Below the pieces are notes generated by a model. It was not told the origin of the DNA and searched no databases. It worked only from the letters and a program-made list of their open reading frames with translations. Source: Pseudomonadota bacterium (GTDB taxonomy: Bacteria > Pseudomonadota > Gammaproteobacteria > Burkholderiales > Burkholderiaceae_C). From it: 64,000 nucleotides of DNA. Made by a program: the position numbers and the translations under genes. Below are positions 9,714-19,711 of this stretch, piece after piece (within the stretch, counting starts at the first letter, position 1; each line of letters begins with the position of its first letter). The DNA is taken from assembly GCA_020161145.1 (NCBI GenBank), contig JAIUPQ010000006.1:62001-126000 (forward strand), in the 5' to 3' direction.

Positions 9714-12700
9714 TTATTCTAACTTCACCGGTTTAACACGGAACCAGGCGGCATACATGGCCGGCAGTGCCAGCAAGGTCAGCGCCGTGGCGACAATGAG
9801 GCCGCCCATGATGGCCACCGCCATCGGCCCCCAGAACACGCTGCGCGACAGCGGGATCATGGCCAGCACCGCCGCCGCCGCCGTCAGCACGATGGGACGA
9901 AAGCGCCGCACCGCAGCCTCGACGATGGCCGTCCAGGTGGGCACGCCGCGCGCGCGGTCTTGCTCGATCTGGTCGATCAGGATGACCGAGTTGCGCATGA
10001 TCATGCCCACCAGCGCGATGAAGCCCAGCATGGCCACAAAGCCGAACGGCCGGTTCAGCAGCAGCAGCGCTGCCGCCACGCCGGCAATGCCCAGCGGCGC
10101 CGTCAGCACCACCAGCACCGAGCGCGACACGCTGTTGAGCTGCAACATCAGCAGCGTGAACATGATGAAACCCATGACCGGCAGGCCCGCCATGATGGAG
10201 CCCTGGCCTTTGGCGCTCTCGGCCACGGCGCCGGCAATCTCGATGTGCGTGCCTTCGGGCAACGTGGCCTGCAGCTTCTGCATGGCCGGCCAGAGCACCT
10301 CGGTCAAGGTGGCGCCCTGCACGCCGTCCACCGTGTCGGCCTGCACCGTCACGGCAAACTGGTGCGACTCGCGCCACATGACGCCAGGCTCCCAGGTCAG
10401 GCGGATGTCGGCCACCTGCGTCAGGGGCACGGCACGGCCGCTGGCGGTGGCCACATAGGCCGATTGCACGTCCTGTACCGCATCGCGCTCGTTCAGCGGC
10501 TGGCGCAGCACGATGTCGATCAGCCGGTCTTCCTCGCGGTACTGGCCGATGGGCGTGCCCGTGAAGCGCACGCGCAGCGCCTGCGCGATGGACTGGCTGG
10601 AGACACCCAGTGCACGCGCCTTGTCCTGGTCCACCGTCACACGCAGCAACTTGACCGATTCGTTCCAGTTGTCGTTGACGCCCACCAGCCGGTTGTCGGC
10701 TCGCATCAGCGCCTTGGCCTTCTCGGCCGCCGCCTGCAGCACCTCGGGGTGGTGCCCCATGATGCGGAACTGCACCGGATACGGCACCGGCGGCCCATTG
10801 GGCAACAGCTTGACGCGGCCCCGCACCTCTGGGAACTCGGTGGCCAGCAACTCGGGCAGGCTGTGGCGCAGGCGTTCGCGGTCGGCCAGGCTGGTGCTGT
10901 GGACGATGAACTGGCTGACGTTGGTCTGCGGGAAGATCTGGTCCAGTGGCAGGTAAAAGCGCGGCACGCCGCTGCCGATCCAGACGCTGTGGCCGTCTAT
11001 GCCCGGCTCCTTGGCCAGCCGGGCCTCGAAGCGCTTGGCCACTGCCTCGCTTTGCTGGATGGTGGACCCTTCAGGCAACCACAGATCGACCAGCAGCTCG
11101 GGCCGGCTGGAGTCGGGGAAGAACTGCTGCTGCACGCGGCCCATGCCGGCAATGCCCAGCGCAAAAATGGCCAGCGTCACGCCGATGGTCACCCAGCGGT
11201 GGCGCACGCAGGCATTCACCAAGGTGCGAAAGCGGTTGTAGAACGGGGTGTCGAACAGCTCGTGCGCCTCGCCCTCATGGGCTTTGCGCGTCTTGAGCAG
11301 CAGCGTGCCCAGATAGGGCACGAAAAACACCGACACCGCCCAGGACAGCATCAGGGCCGCGCTGGTTACCGCGAAAATGGCGAAGGTGTACTCACCCACG
11401 GCAGACTTGGCCATGCCGATGGGCAGAAAACCCGCCGCCGTGATCAAGGTGCCCGTCAGCATAGGCATGGCCGTCACCTCGTAGGCGTAGGTGGCGGCAT
11501 AGGTGCGGTCGTACCCCTCTTCGAGCTTGCGCACCATCATCTCCACCGCAATGATGGCGTCGTCCACCAGCAGGCCCAGCGCGATGATGAGCGAGCCCAG
11601 CGAGATCTTGTGCAGGCCCACGCCCCAGTAATACATGACGACGAAGGTGATGGCCAGCACCAGCGGAATGGTGATGCCCACCACCATGCCCGGCCACACG
11701 TCGATGCGCAGCGGCCGCAGATGCAGCCCCAGGCTGATGAAGCTGACCGCCAGCACGATGACCACGGCCTCGATCAGCACCTTGACGAACTCGCCCACCG
11801 AGGCCTTGACCGCCTGCGGCTGGTCTTGAATCTGCGACAGGCTCAGACCGGCCGGCAGCGTGGTGCCAATGTCGGCCACCCGAGTGCGCAGCGCCTCACC
11901 CAGCCGGATGATGTCGCCGCCCTTGGCCATGGACACCCCCAGCGCCACCACGGCCTGGCCCTGGTGGCGCACCATCACGCTGGGTGGATCCACATAGCCG
12001 CGCCGGACCTCGGCGATATCGCCCAGGCGCTGCACGGTCACAGCCCCGGTGGTCGGGTTGACCACCCGGATGGGCAGCTCCTGCAGCGCCTGCACCGAAC
12101 CCAGCCCGCCCGAGACGCGCACCTGCACATGCTCGCCGCCCAATTGGGCCACGCCGGCGCCTTCGACAGTGTTCTGCGCCGCCAACTGCGCCACCACCTC
12201 GCTGACCGGCAACCCCAGTTGGGCCAGCCGCGTCTGCGACAGCTCGACGAAGAGTTTTTCGGCCTGCACGCCGAACAGCGCCACCTTGCCCACGCCAGGC
12301 ACCCGCAGCAACTGGCTGCGCACCTCCTCGGCATGGCGACGCATCTCCTCGGGCGAGAAACCCTCGCTGGTCAGCGCGTAAATGGTGCCGTACACATCGC
12401 CGAAATCGTCGTTGAAGAACGGCCCGATGACGCCGGCCGGCAAGGTGCTGCGCATGTCGCCCACTTTCTTGCGCACCTGGTACCAGACATCGGTCACCTC
12501 GCGCCCCGGGGCGTTGTCGCGCAGCTGCAAGATGGTCAGCGACTCGCCGGGCTTGGTGTAGCCGCGCAAGATGTCGGCATGCGGCACTTCTTGCAGCGTG
12601 CGCTCGATCTTGTCGGCCACCTGCTCGGCCATCTGCTCGGCCGTGGCACCGGGCCAGTAAGCCTGGACCACCATGGCGCGGAAGACGAACGGCGGGTCTT

Positions 12701-12848
12701 CATCCTGGCCCAACTGGAAGTAGGCCACGATGCCCAGCACCATCAGCACCACCATCAGGTAGCGCGTCAGCGGCGCGTGTTCAAGCGCCCAGCGCGAGAG
12801 GTTCAGGCGCCGGGCATTCGGCGCCGCTGCAACGTGGTCGTCGTTCAT
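9714..12848 (-). CDS. RND efflux transporter, inner-membrane pump (HAE type)
   Basis: This 1044-residue protein has the RND layout: one membrane helix near residue 30, a large periplasmic porter loop, helices 2-6, a second periplasmic loop, and helices 8-12. The fourth helix carries GLLVDDAIIAVEMM; the paired Asp residues are the proton relay of drug-type (HAE) pumps and differ from the metal pump later in this window. The N-terminal region includes PGATAEQMAEQVADKIE. It would export hydrophobic compounds using the proton gradient. Its start overlaps the end of the adaptor gene by 4 bp, so they form an operon. No outer-membrane channel gene is adjacent, so a shared TolC-like protein is inferred. 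The substrate is unknown. Confidence 0.92.
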   Translation of the reverse strand: MNDDHVAAAPNARRLNLSRWALEHAPLTRYLMVVLMVLGIVAYFQLGQDEDPPFVFRAMVVQAYWPGATAEQMAEQVADKIERTLQEVPHADILRGYTKPGESLTILQLRDNAPGREVTDVWYQVRKKVGDMRSTLPAGVIGPFFNDDFGDVYGTIYALTSEGFSPEEMRRHAEEVRSQLLRVPGVGKVALFGVQAEKLFVELSQTRLAQLGLPVSEVVAQLAAQNTVEGAGVAQLGGEHVQVRVSGGLGSVQALQELPIRVVNPTTGAVTVQRLGDIAEVRRGYVDPPSVMVRHQGQAVVALGVSMAKGGDIIRLGEALRTRVADIGTTLPAGLSLSQIQDQPQAVKASVGEFVKVLIEAVVIVLAVSFISLGLHLRPLRIDVWPGMVVGITIPLVLAITFVVMYYWGVGLHKISLGSLIIALGLLVDDAIIAVEMMVRKLEEGYDRTYAATYAYEVTAMPMLTGTLITAAGFLPIGMAKSAVGEYTFAIFAVTSAALMLSWAVSVFFVPYLGTLLLKTRKAHEGEAHELFDTPFYNRFRTLVNACVRHRWVTIGVTLAIFALGIAGMGRVQQQFFPDSSRPELLVDLWLPEGSTIQQSEAVAKRFEARLAKEPGIDGHSVWIGSGVPRFYLPLDQIFPQTNVSQFIVHSTSLADRERLRHSLPELLATEFPEVRGRVKLLPNGPPVPYPVQFRIMGHHPEVLQAAAEKAKALMRADNRLVGVNDNWNESVKLLRVTVDQDKARALGVSSQSIAQALRVRFTGTPIGQYREEDRLIDIVLRQPLNERDAVQDVQSAYVATASGRAVPLTQVADIRLTWEPGVMWRESHQFAVTVQADTVDGVQGATLTEVLWPAMQKLQATLPEGTHIEIAGAVAESAKGQGSIMAGLPVMGFIMFTLLMLQLNSVSRSVLVVLTAPLGIAGVAAALLLLNRPFGFVAMLGFIALVGMIMRNSVILIDQIEQDRARGVPTWTAIVEAAVRRFRPIVLTAAAAVLAMIPLSRSVFWGPMAVAIMGGLIVATALTLLALPAMYAAWFRVKPVKLE

Positions 12849-13924
12849 GGCGCCCCCGCGTAGCGGCGCACCGTCTCACCGGCCGTCAGCACGTGCACGC
12901 CGGCCGTCACCACCTCGTCGCCCGCGCCCAGCCCGCTGGCCACCAGGGCGTCCGTGCCCTCGCCGCCCGCAAGCTGGATGGGCCGGGGCCGCACCGTCAT
13001 GGCCTTGGTGTCCAGCACCCAGACCACCGTGGCGTTGCCCGCGCGCGCCACCGCACTCAGGGGCACCCGCAGCCCATTGGCGGCGGCCATGGGCAGCAAC
13101 ACCGTGGCCGTCTGGCCCGGCCGCACCAGCAGCGGGCTCAAGTCGGCCTTGACCAAAAAGGTGCGCGTCAACGCATCGGCCGCGCCGGCCACCTCACGCA
13201 CGGTCGCCGGGTGGGTAGCCGTCTCCCCCCACAGGCGCACCTGCACACCGCCCGCCTTGCCCCGCAGCGCGCGCACGGCGGCGGCGTCCTGCTCGGCCAC
13301 GCTGAACACCGCGTCGCGCGGTCCGTCAAGGGCCACGCGCAGCACCGGTGTGCCGGCACTCAGCACCTGTCCAGGCTCAGCCAGCACGGCAGTGACGATG
13401 CCCGGGGCGTTGGCCGCCAGCGTGGTGTAGCTGGCCTGGCGGCCTTGCACGCTGGCCTGGGCACTGGCCTGATCGCGCTGGGCCTCGGCGGCCTTCAGCG
13501 CGGCGCTGCGCCGCTCCAGTTCAGCCGCGCTGATGAAACCTTTGGTTTGCAGCTCGGCATAGCGCCGGTAGTCGGCCTGCCCCTGCTCCAGCTGGGTCTG
13601 GGCGGAGCCCAGTGCGGCCTGAGCCGCACTGTGACCCAGCTCCAGGTCACGCGGGTCGAGCTGCGCCAGCACCTGGCTGCCTTTGACCACGTCGCCCAGT
13701 TGAGCCGGCCGCGCGATCAACCGCCCACCCACCTGAAACCCCAGCAGCGACTCGGTACGCGCCTGCACCTGGGCGGCGTACTCGCGCGCAGTGGCTTCGC
13801 CCGCCTGTCCGACCACCATCGTCTTGACGGCCCGCACGGGCTGGGCCGGCGGCGGCGCCTTGGAACACGCCGCCATCAAGAGTGCAGCCGCTACGGTGGC
13901 GCTACCAATCCAGTATGTATGCAT
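12845..13924 (-). CDS. RND efflux periplasmic adaptor, lipoprotein
   Basis: The 359-residue membrane fusion protein bridges the pump and an outer-membrane channel. The N-terminus has a lipoprotein signal with lipobox LMAAC, so it should be anchored in the inner membrane. A barrel-sandwich half-motif GFQVGGRLIARPAQLGDVVKG (about 60-80) is followed by a helical hairpin with EQGQADYRRYAELQTKGF. The second lipoyl half is near ANAPGIVTAVLAEPGQ, followed by beta-barrel and membrane-proximal domains. It is the first gene of the pair. The region 13925-14035 between it and hpnC is divergent and should hold promoters for both; I saw no local regulator gene. Confidence 0.92.
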   Translation of the reverse strand: MHTYWIGSATVAAALLMAACSKAPPPAQPVRAVKTMVVGQAGEATAREYAAQVQARTESLLGFQVGGRLIARPAQLGDVVKGSQVLAQLDPRDLELGHSAAQAALGSAQTQLEQGQADYRRYAELQTKGFISAAELERRSAALKAAEAQRDQASAQASVQGRQASYTTLAANAPGIVTAVLAEPGQVLSAGTPVLRVALDGPRDAVFSVAEQDAAAVRALRGKAGGVQVRLWGETATHPATVREVAGAADALTRTFLVKADLSPLLVRPGQTATVLLPMAAANGLRVPLSAVARAGNATVVWVLDTKAMTVRPRPIQLAGGEGTDALVASGLGAGDEVVTAGVHVLTAGETVRRYAGAP

Positions 13925-14035
13925 GGGTACCTGTTTTGTCTTCGTCTGCGGCGCAGCGCCGCAGGCGCACGCCGGCCCTGTGGGCCAACGGCCGGCATGT
14001 TAGTGGAGAACCCGCATGGCGCCGACAATGGGCGC

Positions 14036-14785
14036 ATGCACCGCACGCCACGCACCGAGAACTTCCCCGTGGCGTCGTGGTTGTCGCCGCCGCACTTGCG
14101 CGCCCCCATCCTGGCCATCTATCGCTTTGCCCGCACGGCCGACGACATGGCCGACGAGGGCGAGGCCTCCACCGACCAGCGCCTGCGCACGCTGGCCACC
14201 TACCGCGCCGCGCTGCATGGCGGACCCGGCTGGCCCGAGGTGTTCGGCCCGCTGCATCGCGCCATGGCGACCCACGATCTGCCCATGGCCGAGCTCGACG
14301 CGCTGCTCACCGCGTTTGAACAGGATTGCCGCGGCGGCGGTTTTGCCGACCGGGCCGAGTTGCTGGCCTACTGCCGCCATTCGGCCAATCCGGTGGGGCG
14401 GCTGCTGCTGCGCCTGTACGGCATCGACGACGCGCAAGCCCTGGCGGAGGCCGACGCCTTGTGCACCGCGCTGCAACTGATCAATTTCTGGCAAGACCTC
14501 AGCGAAGACCTGCCACGGGGCCGCCACAACGTACCCCGCAGCGACACCGATCTGGTGGCCTTGCTGGACTGGGCCGCCAGCGAACTGGCGCGCGCCCGTG
14601 CCCTGCCCCACCGCGTACCCGGCCGCGCCGGCTGGGAGCTGCGGCTGGTGTGGCAAGGCGGCGCGCGGGTGCTGGAGAAGTCTCGCCGGCTGGGCGCCAG
14701 GCTGTGGCAGGAGCGCCCGCGGCTGACGGCGAGTGACGCGCCGCTGCTGCTGGTGCGGGCGGCCATGATGAAATGCCCACCATGA
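14036..14785 (+). CDS. hpnC: squalene synthase HpnC (presqualene-type prenyltransferase)
   Basis: A 249-residue member of the squalene/phytoene synthase fold. The first Asp-rich motif is in FARTADDMADEGE and the second in FWQDLSEDLPRGRHNVP, both needed for Mg-diphosphate binding. The segment TENFPVASWLSPPHLRAPI is the N-terminal hallmark of HpnC. In the HpnCDE route this family, with HpnD and HpnE, turns two farnesyl diphosphates into squalene through presqualene diphosphate and hydroxysqualene. Start choice is uncertain: I took MHRTPRTENFP at 14036; an in-frame ATG at 13997 is possible. It opens a three-gene operon and overlaps hpnD by 13 bp. Confidence 0.9.
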   Translation: MHRTPRTENFPVASWLSPPHLRAPILAIYRFARTADDMADEGEASTDQRLRTLATYRAALHGGPGWPEVFGPLHRAMATHDLPMAELDALLTAFEQDCRGGGFADRAELLAYCRHSANPVGRLLLRLYGIDDAQALAEADALCTALQLINFWQDLSEDLPRGRHNVPRSDTDLVALLDWAASELARARALPHRVPGRAGWELRLVWQGGARVLEKSRRLGARLWQERPRLTASDAPLLLVRAAMMKCPP

Positions 14786-15624
14786 CCGCCGCCACAGCCG
14801 CCGCACCCTTGCCTGCCGACCTGGCTCAGGGCTCGTCGTTTTACTACGCCTTCATGTTTCTGCCGCCTGCGCGGCGGGCTGCCATCACGGCCTTCTATGC
14901 GTTTTGCCGCACGGTCGATGACGTGGCGGACGAGGTCAGCGATGCGGGCGTGGCCGCCGCCAAACTTGCTTGGTGGCGCACCGAAGTGGCACGGCTGTTT
15001 GCCGGCACGCCGCAGCACCCCATCACGCAGGCACTGGCGCCCCATCTGGCGCCGTTCGGCATCACCGCCGACCACCTGCTGGCCATCATCGAGGGCTGCG
15101 AAACCGATCTGAACCAGAACCGCTTCCTGGACTTCGCCGCGCTGACGCGCTATTGCCACCTGGTGGCCGGCGTGGTGGGCGAGGTCGCGGCCAAGATCTT
15201 TGGCCACACCCAGGCCGCCACGCTGGCCTACGCCCACAAACTGGGGCTGGCCATGCAGTTGACCAACATCATCCGCGACGTGGGCGACGACGCGCGGCGT
15301 GGCCGCATCTACCTGCCCATGGACGAGATGCAGCGCTTCGGCGTCACGGCGCAAGAGATTTTGAACCGCGGCTACAGCGACCGCTTCACCGCGCTGATGC
15401 GTTTTCAGGCCCAGCGGGCCCATGCCATCTATGACGAGGCCCTGGCGCTGCTGCCCCACGCCGATCGCCAGGCCCAGAAGCCGGGCCTGATGATGGCCCA
15501 CATCTACCGCACGCTGCTGCGCGAAATCGAGCACGAGCAGTTCGCCGTGCTGCACCAGCGCATCAGCCTGACGCCGCTGCGCAAGCTGTGGATCGCGCTG
15601 CGCACCCACTGGCGCGGCCGTTGA
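14773..15624 (+). CDS. hpnD: presqualene diphosphate synthase HpnD
   Basis: A 283-residue squalene/phytoene synthase-fold enzyme. Motifs are FCRTVDDVADEVSD and NIIRDVGDDARRGRIYLP, with SSFYYAFMFLPPARR at the N-terminus as in HpnD. It condenses farnesyl diphosphate units to presqualene diphosphate. The start is either ATG 14773 (MPTMTAATAA) or the internal ATG 14782 that makes an ATGA overlap with the hpnC stop. Placement between hpnC and hpnE supports the assignment. A carotenoid (phytoene-like) role cannot be excluded by sequence alone, but the three-gene set argues for squalene. Confidence 0.92.
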   Translation: MPTMTAATAAAPLPADLAQGSSFYYAFMFLPPARRAAITAFYAFCRTVDDVADEVSDAGVAAAKLAWWRTEVARLFAGTPQHPITQALAPHLAPFGITADHLLAIIEGCETDLNQNRFLDFAALTRYCHLVAGVVGEVAAKIFGHTQAATLAYAHKLGLAMQLTNIIRDVGDDARRGRIYLPMDEMQRFGVTAQEILNRGYSDRFTALMRFQAQRAHAIYDEALALLPHADRQAQKPGLMMAHIYRTLLREIEHEQFAVLHQRISLTPLRKLWIALRTHWRGR

Positions 15625-16844
15625 CCCCGCGACGCCGGTTGGCCGTGGTGGGCGCCGGCTGGGCCGGCCTGGCCGCCGCCGTGCGCGGCGTGCAACGCGG
15701 CGCCCAGGTCACGCTGCTGGAGATGGCCGCCACGGCAGGGGGCCGCGCGTGCAGCCTCAAGGGCCGCGACAACGGCGCCCACATCCTGATCGGTGCCTAC
15801 ACCCAGACCCTGGCCTTGATGCGCACCGTCGGGGTTGACGCCGACGCGCTGCTGGCCCGCCTGCCCCTGGATTTGCGCGATGACACTGGTGCCGGCCTGG
15901 CGCTGCCCGGCGGTCCGCCGGCGCTGGCGTTTGCGCGCGGCGTGATGGGCTGGCGCGAGCTGACGCTGCACCAGCGGCTGGCGCTGCTGGCCCAGGCCTT
16001 GCGCTGGCGGGTGACGGGTTTCACCTGCGCGCCCGATGTGACGGTGGCCGACTGGGCCGCCACCCTGCCCGCCCCGGCGCGCGACCACCTGATGGCGCCG
16101 CTGTGCCTGGCCGCGCTGAACACGCCGCCCACCCAGGCCTCGGCCCAGGTGTTGCTGCGGGTGTTGCACGATGCGCTGTTCGCCGGTCCCGGCAGCGCCG
16201 ATCTGCTGCTGCCGCGCGCGCCCCTGTCGGCCCTGCTGCCCGAGCCGGCCCTGGGTTGGCTGGCGCGCCAAGGGGCCGAGTTGCGCCTGGGCCAGCGCAG
16301 CCAGCACCTGGAGCCCGCGGATGGTGGTTGGGCCGTGGATGGCCAGCGCTTTGATGCCGTGATCCTGGCCACGCCATGGGGTGAGGCGGCCCGACTGGCG
16401 GCACCGCATGCGCCAGCCTGGGCCCAGGCCGCACGAGCGCTGGCACCGGCCGCCATTGCCACCGTGTGGCTGCACGCACCCGCCGCCCGCTGGCCGCGTG
16501 CCATGCTGGCGCTGCGCGGGGGGCCGGCGCAGTTCGGGTTCGATCTGGGGGCACTGAACGGCCCGAGGGGCGACTATGCGTTGTCGGTCAGCGGCGCTGG
16601 CGCCGAACCGGTGGCCGACGCCGTGCGCCGGCAGTTCATGGCCGCCTTCAACGTGACCGCCACGGTGGTGGCCGCGCGGACCCAGCGACGCGCCACGTTT
16701 GCCTGCACCCCTGGATTGTCACGGCCCTGTGCGGCCGTGGCGCCCGGCCTCTGGGCCGCAGGCGACTACGTGCAAGGGCCGTATCCGGCCACGCTGGAAG
16801 GCGCGGTGCGCGCCGGGCTGGCCGCCGCAGAGGCCGCGGTCTAG
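15621..16844 (+). CDS. hpnE: hydroxysqualene dehydroxylase HpnE, FAD-dependent
   Basis: A 407-residue flavoprotein of the phytoene desaturase/amine oxidase fold. The FAD-binding motif VVGAGWAGLAAAV is at the N-terminus, followed by a GGRACSLKGRDNG loop, and the C-terminal FAD-contact motif is GLWAAGDYVQGPYPATLEGAV. In the HpnCDE pathway it reduces hydroxysqualene to squalene. I place the start at a TTG at 15621 that overlaps the hpnD TGA (TTGA); a GTG at 15588 is an in-frame alternative. No squalene-hopene cyclase is in the window. The stop is immediately followed by the stop of pbpG on the other strand. Confidence 0.9.
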   Translation: MTPRRRLAVVGAGWAGLAAAVRGVQRGAQVTLLEMAATAGGRACSLKGRDNGAHILIGAYTQTLALMRTVGVDADALLARLPLDLRDDTGAGLALPGGPPALAFARGVMGWRELTLHQRLALLAQALRWRVTGFTCAPDVTVADWAATLPAPARDHLMAPLCLAALNTPPTQASAQVLLRVLHDALFAGPGSADLLLPRAPLSALLPEPALGWLARQGAELRLGQRSQHLEPADGGWAVDGQRFDAVILATPWGEAARLAAPHAPAWAQAARALAPAAIATVWLHAPAARWPRAMLALRGGPAQFGFDLGALNGPRGDYALSVSGAGAEPVADAVRRQFMAAFNVTATVVAARTQRRATFACTPGLSRPCAAVAPGLWAAGDYVQGPYPATLEGAVRAGLAAAEAAV

Positions 16845-17936
16845 TTAGCGCGGGCCCTTCATGGCCGAGGCCGCCAGCGGCCGGCCGCTGTGGGCCACAG
16901 CCACCGGCTCGTGCGGGGACTGCAGCCACTCACGCAGCCGCTCGGCATCGCCGATGCGGGAGTATTTGCCGGCCGAATCCAGCAGCACCATGATGAGCTT
17001 GCGCCCGGCCAGTTGGGCCTGCATGACCAGGCATTGGCCGGCCTCGCTGATGTAGCCGGTTTTTTGCAGCCCGATGTCCCATTCAGGATTCAGCACCAGC
17101 CGGTTGGTGGTGCGGTAGGCCAGTTGGCGTTTGCCCACATCCACCTGGGCGGCTGGCGAGGTGGACAGCTCGCGGATGATGGGATAGGCCGATGCGGCAC
17201 CCACCAGCGTGGCCAGATCGCGAGCGCTGGACTGGTTGCGGTTGGACAGCCCCGTGGGCTCCACATAGCGCGTGTCGTGCATGCCCAGCAGCTGGGCCTT
17301 GGCGTTCATGGCGTTGACGAACGCAGGCAGACCGCCGGGGTAGTGACGCCCCAGCGCGTTGGCAGCGCGGTTCTCGGAGGACATCAAGGCCAGATGCAGC
17401 ATGTCGCCTCGCGACAGCGTGGTGCCCACGCCCAGCCGCGAGGAAGTGCCTTTTTCGGTGTCCACGTCGTCCTGGCTGATGGTCAGCATGTCGTCCAGCG
17501 GCAGCTTGGCCTCGGTGACCACCACGGCCGTCATCAGCTTGGTGATGGAGGCAATGGGCAGCACGGCGTGTTCGTTCTTGGTGAACAGCACCTCGTTGGT
17601 GTCCTGGTCGATGACCAGTGCCACGCTGGACTTGAGCGCCAGCGGATCGGCGGTCTCGTGCAGACCGGCCATCTGGCCGAATGACTGGCGGACCTCGACG
17701 GGCTGGGCACGCGCGCGCACGGGCTTGGCGCTGCTGGCCGAGCGGGCGCGCGACGTGGCCTTGGTCGATCGGCTGGCCTTGGCGGATTTGACGGCCTTGC
17801 TGGATTTGCTGGATTTGCTGGCCGAGGAGGTCTGGCTGCCGCGCTTTTTGCTGGCCGCATCGGCCGACGGAGCCGCAAGGCCCAGCGCCAGCACCAGAGC
17901 CAACAGTCCCACCGAATGCTTGATCACGCCGCCCAT
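16845..17936 (-). CDS. pbpG: D-alanyl-D-alanine endopeptidase (PBP7 type)
   Basis: The 363-residue periplasmic peptidase of the S11 family cleaves cross-links in peptidoglycan. A signal peptide (GLLALVLALGLAAPSADA) is followed by a Lys/Ser/Ala-rich linker of about 50 residues (KSSKSSKAVKSAKASRSTKA) that is unusually basic. The catalytic domain has SITK (Ser-x-x-Lys), SSENRAAN (Ser-x-Asn) and KTGYIS (Lys-Thr-Gly). Length is longer than the usual 310 because of the linker. It is a single gene that converges on hpnE with no spacer. Confidence 0.93.
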   Translation of the reverse strand: MGGVIKHSVGLLALVLALGLAAPSADAASKKRGSQTSSASKSSKSSKAVKSAKASRSTKATSRARSASSAKPVRARAQPVEVRQSFGQMAGLHETADPLALKSSVALVIDQDTNEVLFTKNEHAVLPIASITKLMTAVVVTEAKLPLDDMLTISQDDVDTEKGTSSRLGVGTTLSRGDMLHLALMSSENRAANALGRHYPGGLPAFVNAMNAKAQLLGMHDTRYVEPTGLSNRNQSSARDLATLVGAASAYPIIRELSTSPAAQVDVGKRQLAYRTTNRLVLNPEWDIGLQKTGYISEAGQCLVMQAQLAGRKLIMVLLDSAGKYSRIGDAERLREWLQSPHEPVAVAHSGRPLAASAMKGPR

Positions 17937-18065
17937 GTCTTACCCACCGCAAACCCGAAAACCCACAAACTGGCCGCGAGTCTAGGTGAAACTAAAAACA
18001 AGCGCAAGATCATCAACTTGCATTTGTTTGCTCAAGTACCCAGAAACCTGCGACCCCGGGTGGCG

Positions 18066-19610
18066 TCATACCTGCGCGGGAATGCGATCCGCTCCTGCGC
18101 GCAGTTTGTTCAGGGCCGCCAGATACGCCTTGGCCGAGGCCACGACGATGTCCGGGTCGGCACCGACGCCGTTGACGATGCGATCCGTGCCTTGCAGCCG
18201 AATCGTCACCTCGCCCTGGGATTCTGTGCTGCCAGTGGAGATGGCATTGACCGAATAGAGCAGCAGTTGGGCGCCAGATCGGGCCTCGGCCTCGATGGCG
18301 CTGAGCACTGCATCCACCGCACCGTTGCCCTCGGCGCTGGGGTTGAGCTCGGCCTCACCGGCCACAAAGCGCACGGTGGCCTGGCTGCGCTGGCCGCTGT
18401 GCGATTGCTGCGCCAGACTCATGAAGCGGTAGTGCTCATGGGCATGGGCGTGGCTTTCATCGGACAACAGCGCCAACAGGTCTTCATCGAACACCTCGGC
18501 CTTGCGGTCGGCCAACTCCTTGAAGCGGGCAAACAGCGCATCGAACTCGGTGCCCTCGGGTGCGGTCAGGCCGATTTCGGTCAGGCGCTGGCGCAGCGCG
18601 TTGCGCCCCGAGAGTTTGCCCAGCACGATTTTGTTGGCGCTCCAGCCCACGTCTTCGGCGCGCATGATCTCGTAGGTGTCGCGCGCCTTGAGCACGCCGT
18701 CCTGGTGGATGCCCGAAGCGTGGGCAAAGGCATTGGCCCCCACCACCGCCTTGTTGGGCTGCACGGCGAAACCGGTGGTCTGGCTGACCATGCGCGAGGC
18801 GGGCACGATCTGGGTGGTGTCGATGTGCACATCGAGCTTGAAGTGGTCGCGCCGGGTGCGCACGGCCATCACCACCTCTTCGAGCGAGCAGTTGCCGGCG
18901 CGCTCACCCAGGCCGTTGATGGTGCACTCGATCTGGCGCGCCCCGCCCACGGTGACGCCGGCCAGCGAGTTGGCCACCGCCAGTCCCAGGTCGTTGTGGC
19001 AGTGCACCGACCAGATGGCTTTGTCGCTGTTGGGGATGCGCTCGCGCAAATCGCGGATGAAGGCGCCGAAGAGCTCGGGCACGGCGTAGCCCACGGTGTC
19101 GGGGATGTTGATGGTGGTGGCGCCCTCAGCGATCACGGCCTCGATGATGCGGCACAGGAAATCGGGCTCGGAGCGGTAGCCGTCCTCGGGCGAAAACTCC
19201 ACGTCGGCGCAGTGCTGGCGGGCAAACCGCACGGCACGTCGGGCCTGGGCATAGACCTCATCGGGGCTCATGCGCAGCTTTTTTTCCATGTGCAGCGGGC
19301 TGGTGGCGATGAAGGTGTGGATGCGGCCTCGTGCGGCGCCGCGCAGCGCCTCGGCGCTGCGGCTGATGTCGGCCTCGTTGGCACGCGACAGCGAGCAGAC
19401 CGTGGCGTCTTTGATGGCCTGGGCGATGGCGCGCACGGCCTCGAAATCGCCGGGCGAGGCGGCCGCAAAACCGGCCTCGATGACGTCCACGCGCAGCCGC
19501 TCCAGCTGGCGCGCGATCAGCAGTTTCTCGTCACGCGTCATCGAGGCGCCGGGCGACTGCTCGCCGTCACGCAACGTGGTGTCGAAGATGATGAGGGACT
19601 CGCGGCTCAT
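18066..19610 (-). CDS. leuA: 2-isopropylmalate synthase
   Basis: The 514-residue product condenses acetyl-CoA and 2-oxoisovalerate, the first committed step of leucine synthesis. The TIM barrel begins [18 protein letters not shown]. The metal site shows [16 protein letters not shown], and the region [17 protein letters not shown] is the second family signature. The C-terminal LeuA regulatory domain (about 390-514) binds leucine for feedback inhibition. I start at [12 protein letters not shown], which has an AGGAG site; the open frame upstream to 19715 runs through a terminator stem and is not coding. It is the last gene of the ilvBHC-pssA-leuA series, behind a probable attenuator. Confidence 0.97.
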   Translation of the reverse strand: MSRESLIIFDTTLRDGEQSPGASMTRDEKLLIARQLERLRVDVIEAGFAAASPGDFEAVRAIAQAIKDATVCSLSRANEADISRSAEALRGAARGRIHTFIATSPLHMEKKLRMSPDEVYAQARRAVRFARQHCADVEFSPEDGYRSEPDFLCRIIEAVIAEGATTINIPDTVGYAVPELFGAFIRDLRERIPNSDKAIWSVHCHNDLGLAVANSLAGVTVGGARQIECTINGLGERAGNCSLEEVVMAVRTRRDHFKLDVHIDTTQIVPASRMVSQTTGFAVQPNKAVVGANAFAHASGIHQDGVLKARDTYEIMRAEDVGWSANKIVLGKLSGRNALRQRLTEIGLTAPEGTEFDALFARFKELADRKAEVFDEDLLALLSDESHAHAHEHYRFMSLAQQSHSGQRSQATVRFVAGEAELNPSAEGNGAVDAVLSAIEAEARSGAQLLLYSVNAISTGSTESQGEVTIRLQGTDRIVNGVGADPDIVVASAKAYLAALNKLRAGADRIPAQV

Positions 19611-19640
19611 GGGTGAACTCCTGGTTGGCAAGGTAAGGCT

Positions 19641-19680
19641 GAAAACGAAACGGCCCGCAAGCTGGGGGCTTGCGGGCCGT
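19641..19680 (-). terminator. strong hairpin in the leuA leader, probable attenuator terminator
   Basis: A perfect 13-bp stem (ACGGCCCGCAAGC at 19650-19662, loop TGGGG, complement at 19668-19680) is followed on the minus strand by TTTCGTTTTC. It lies between pssA and leuA, 30 bases before leuA. As an ordinary terminator it would cut leuA off from the upstream operon; with the mini-ORF at 19712-19762 it reads better as an attenuator. Confidence 0.85.
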
Positions 19681-19711
19681 TGAAACGAGAGCTGTGTTTG
19701 GACGAACTCGA

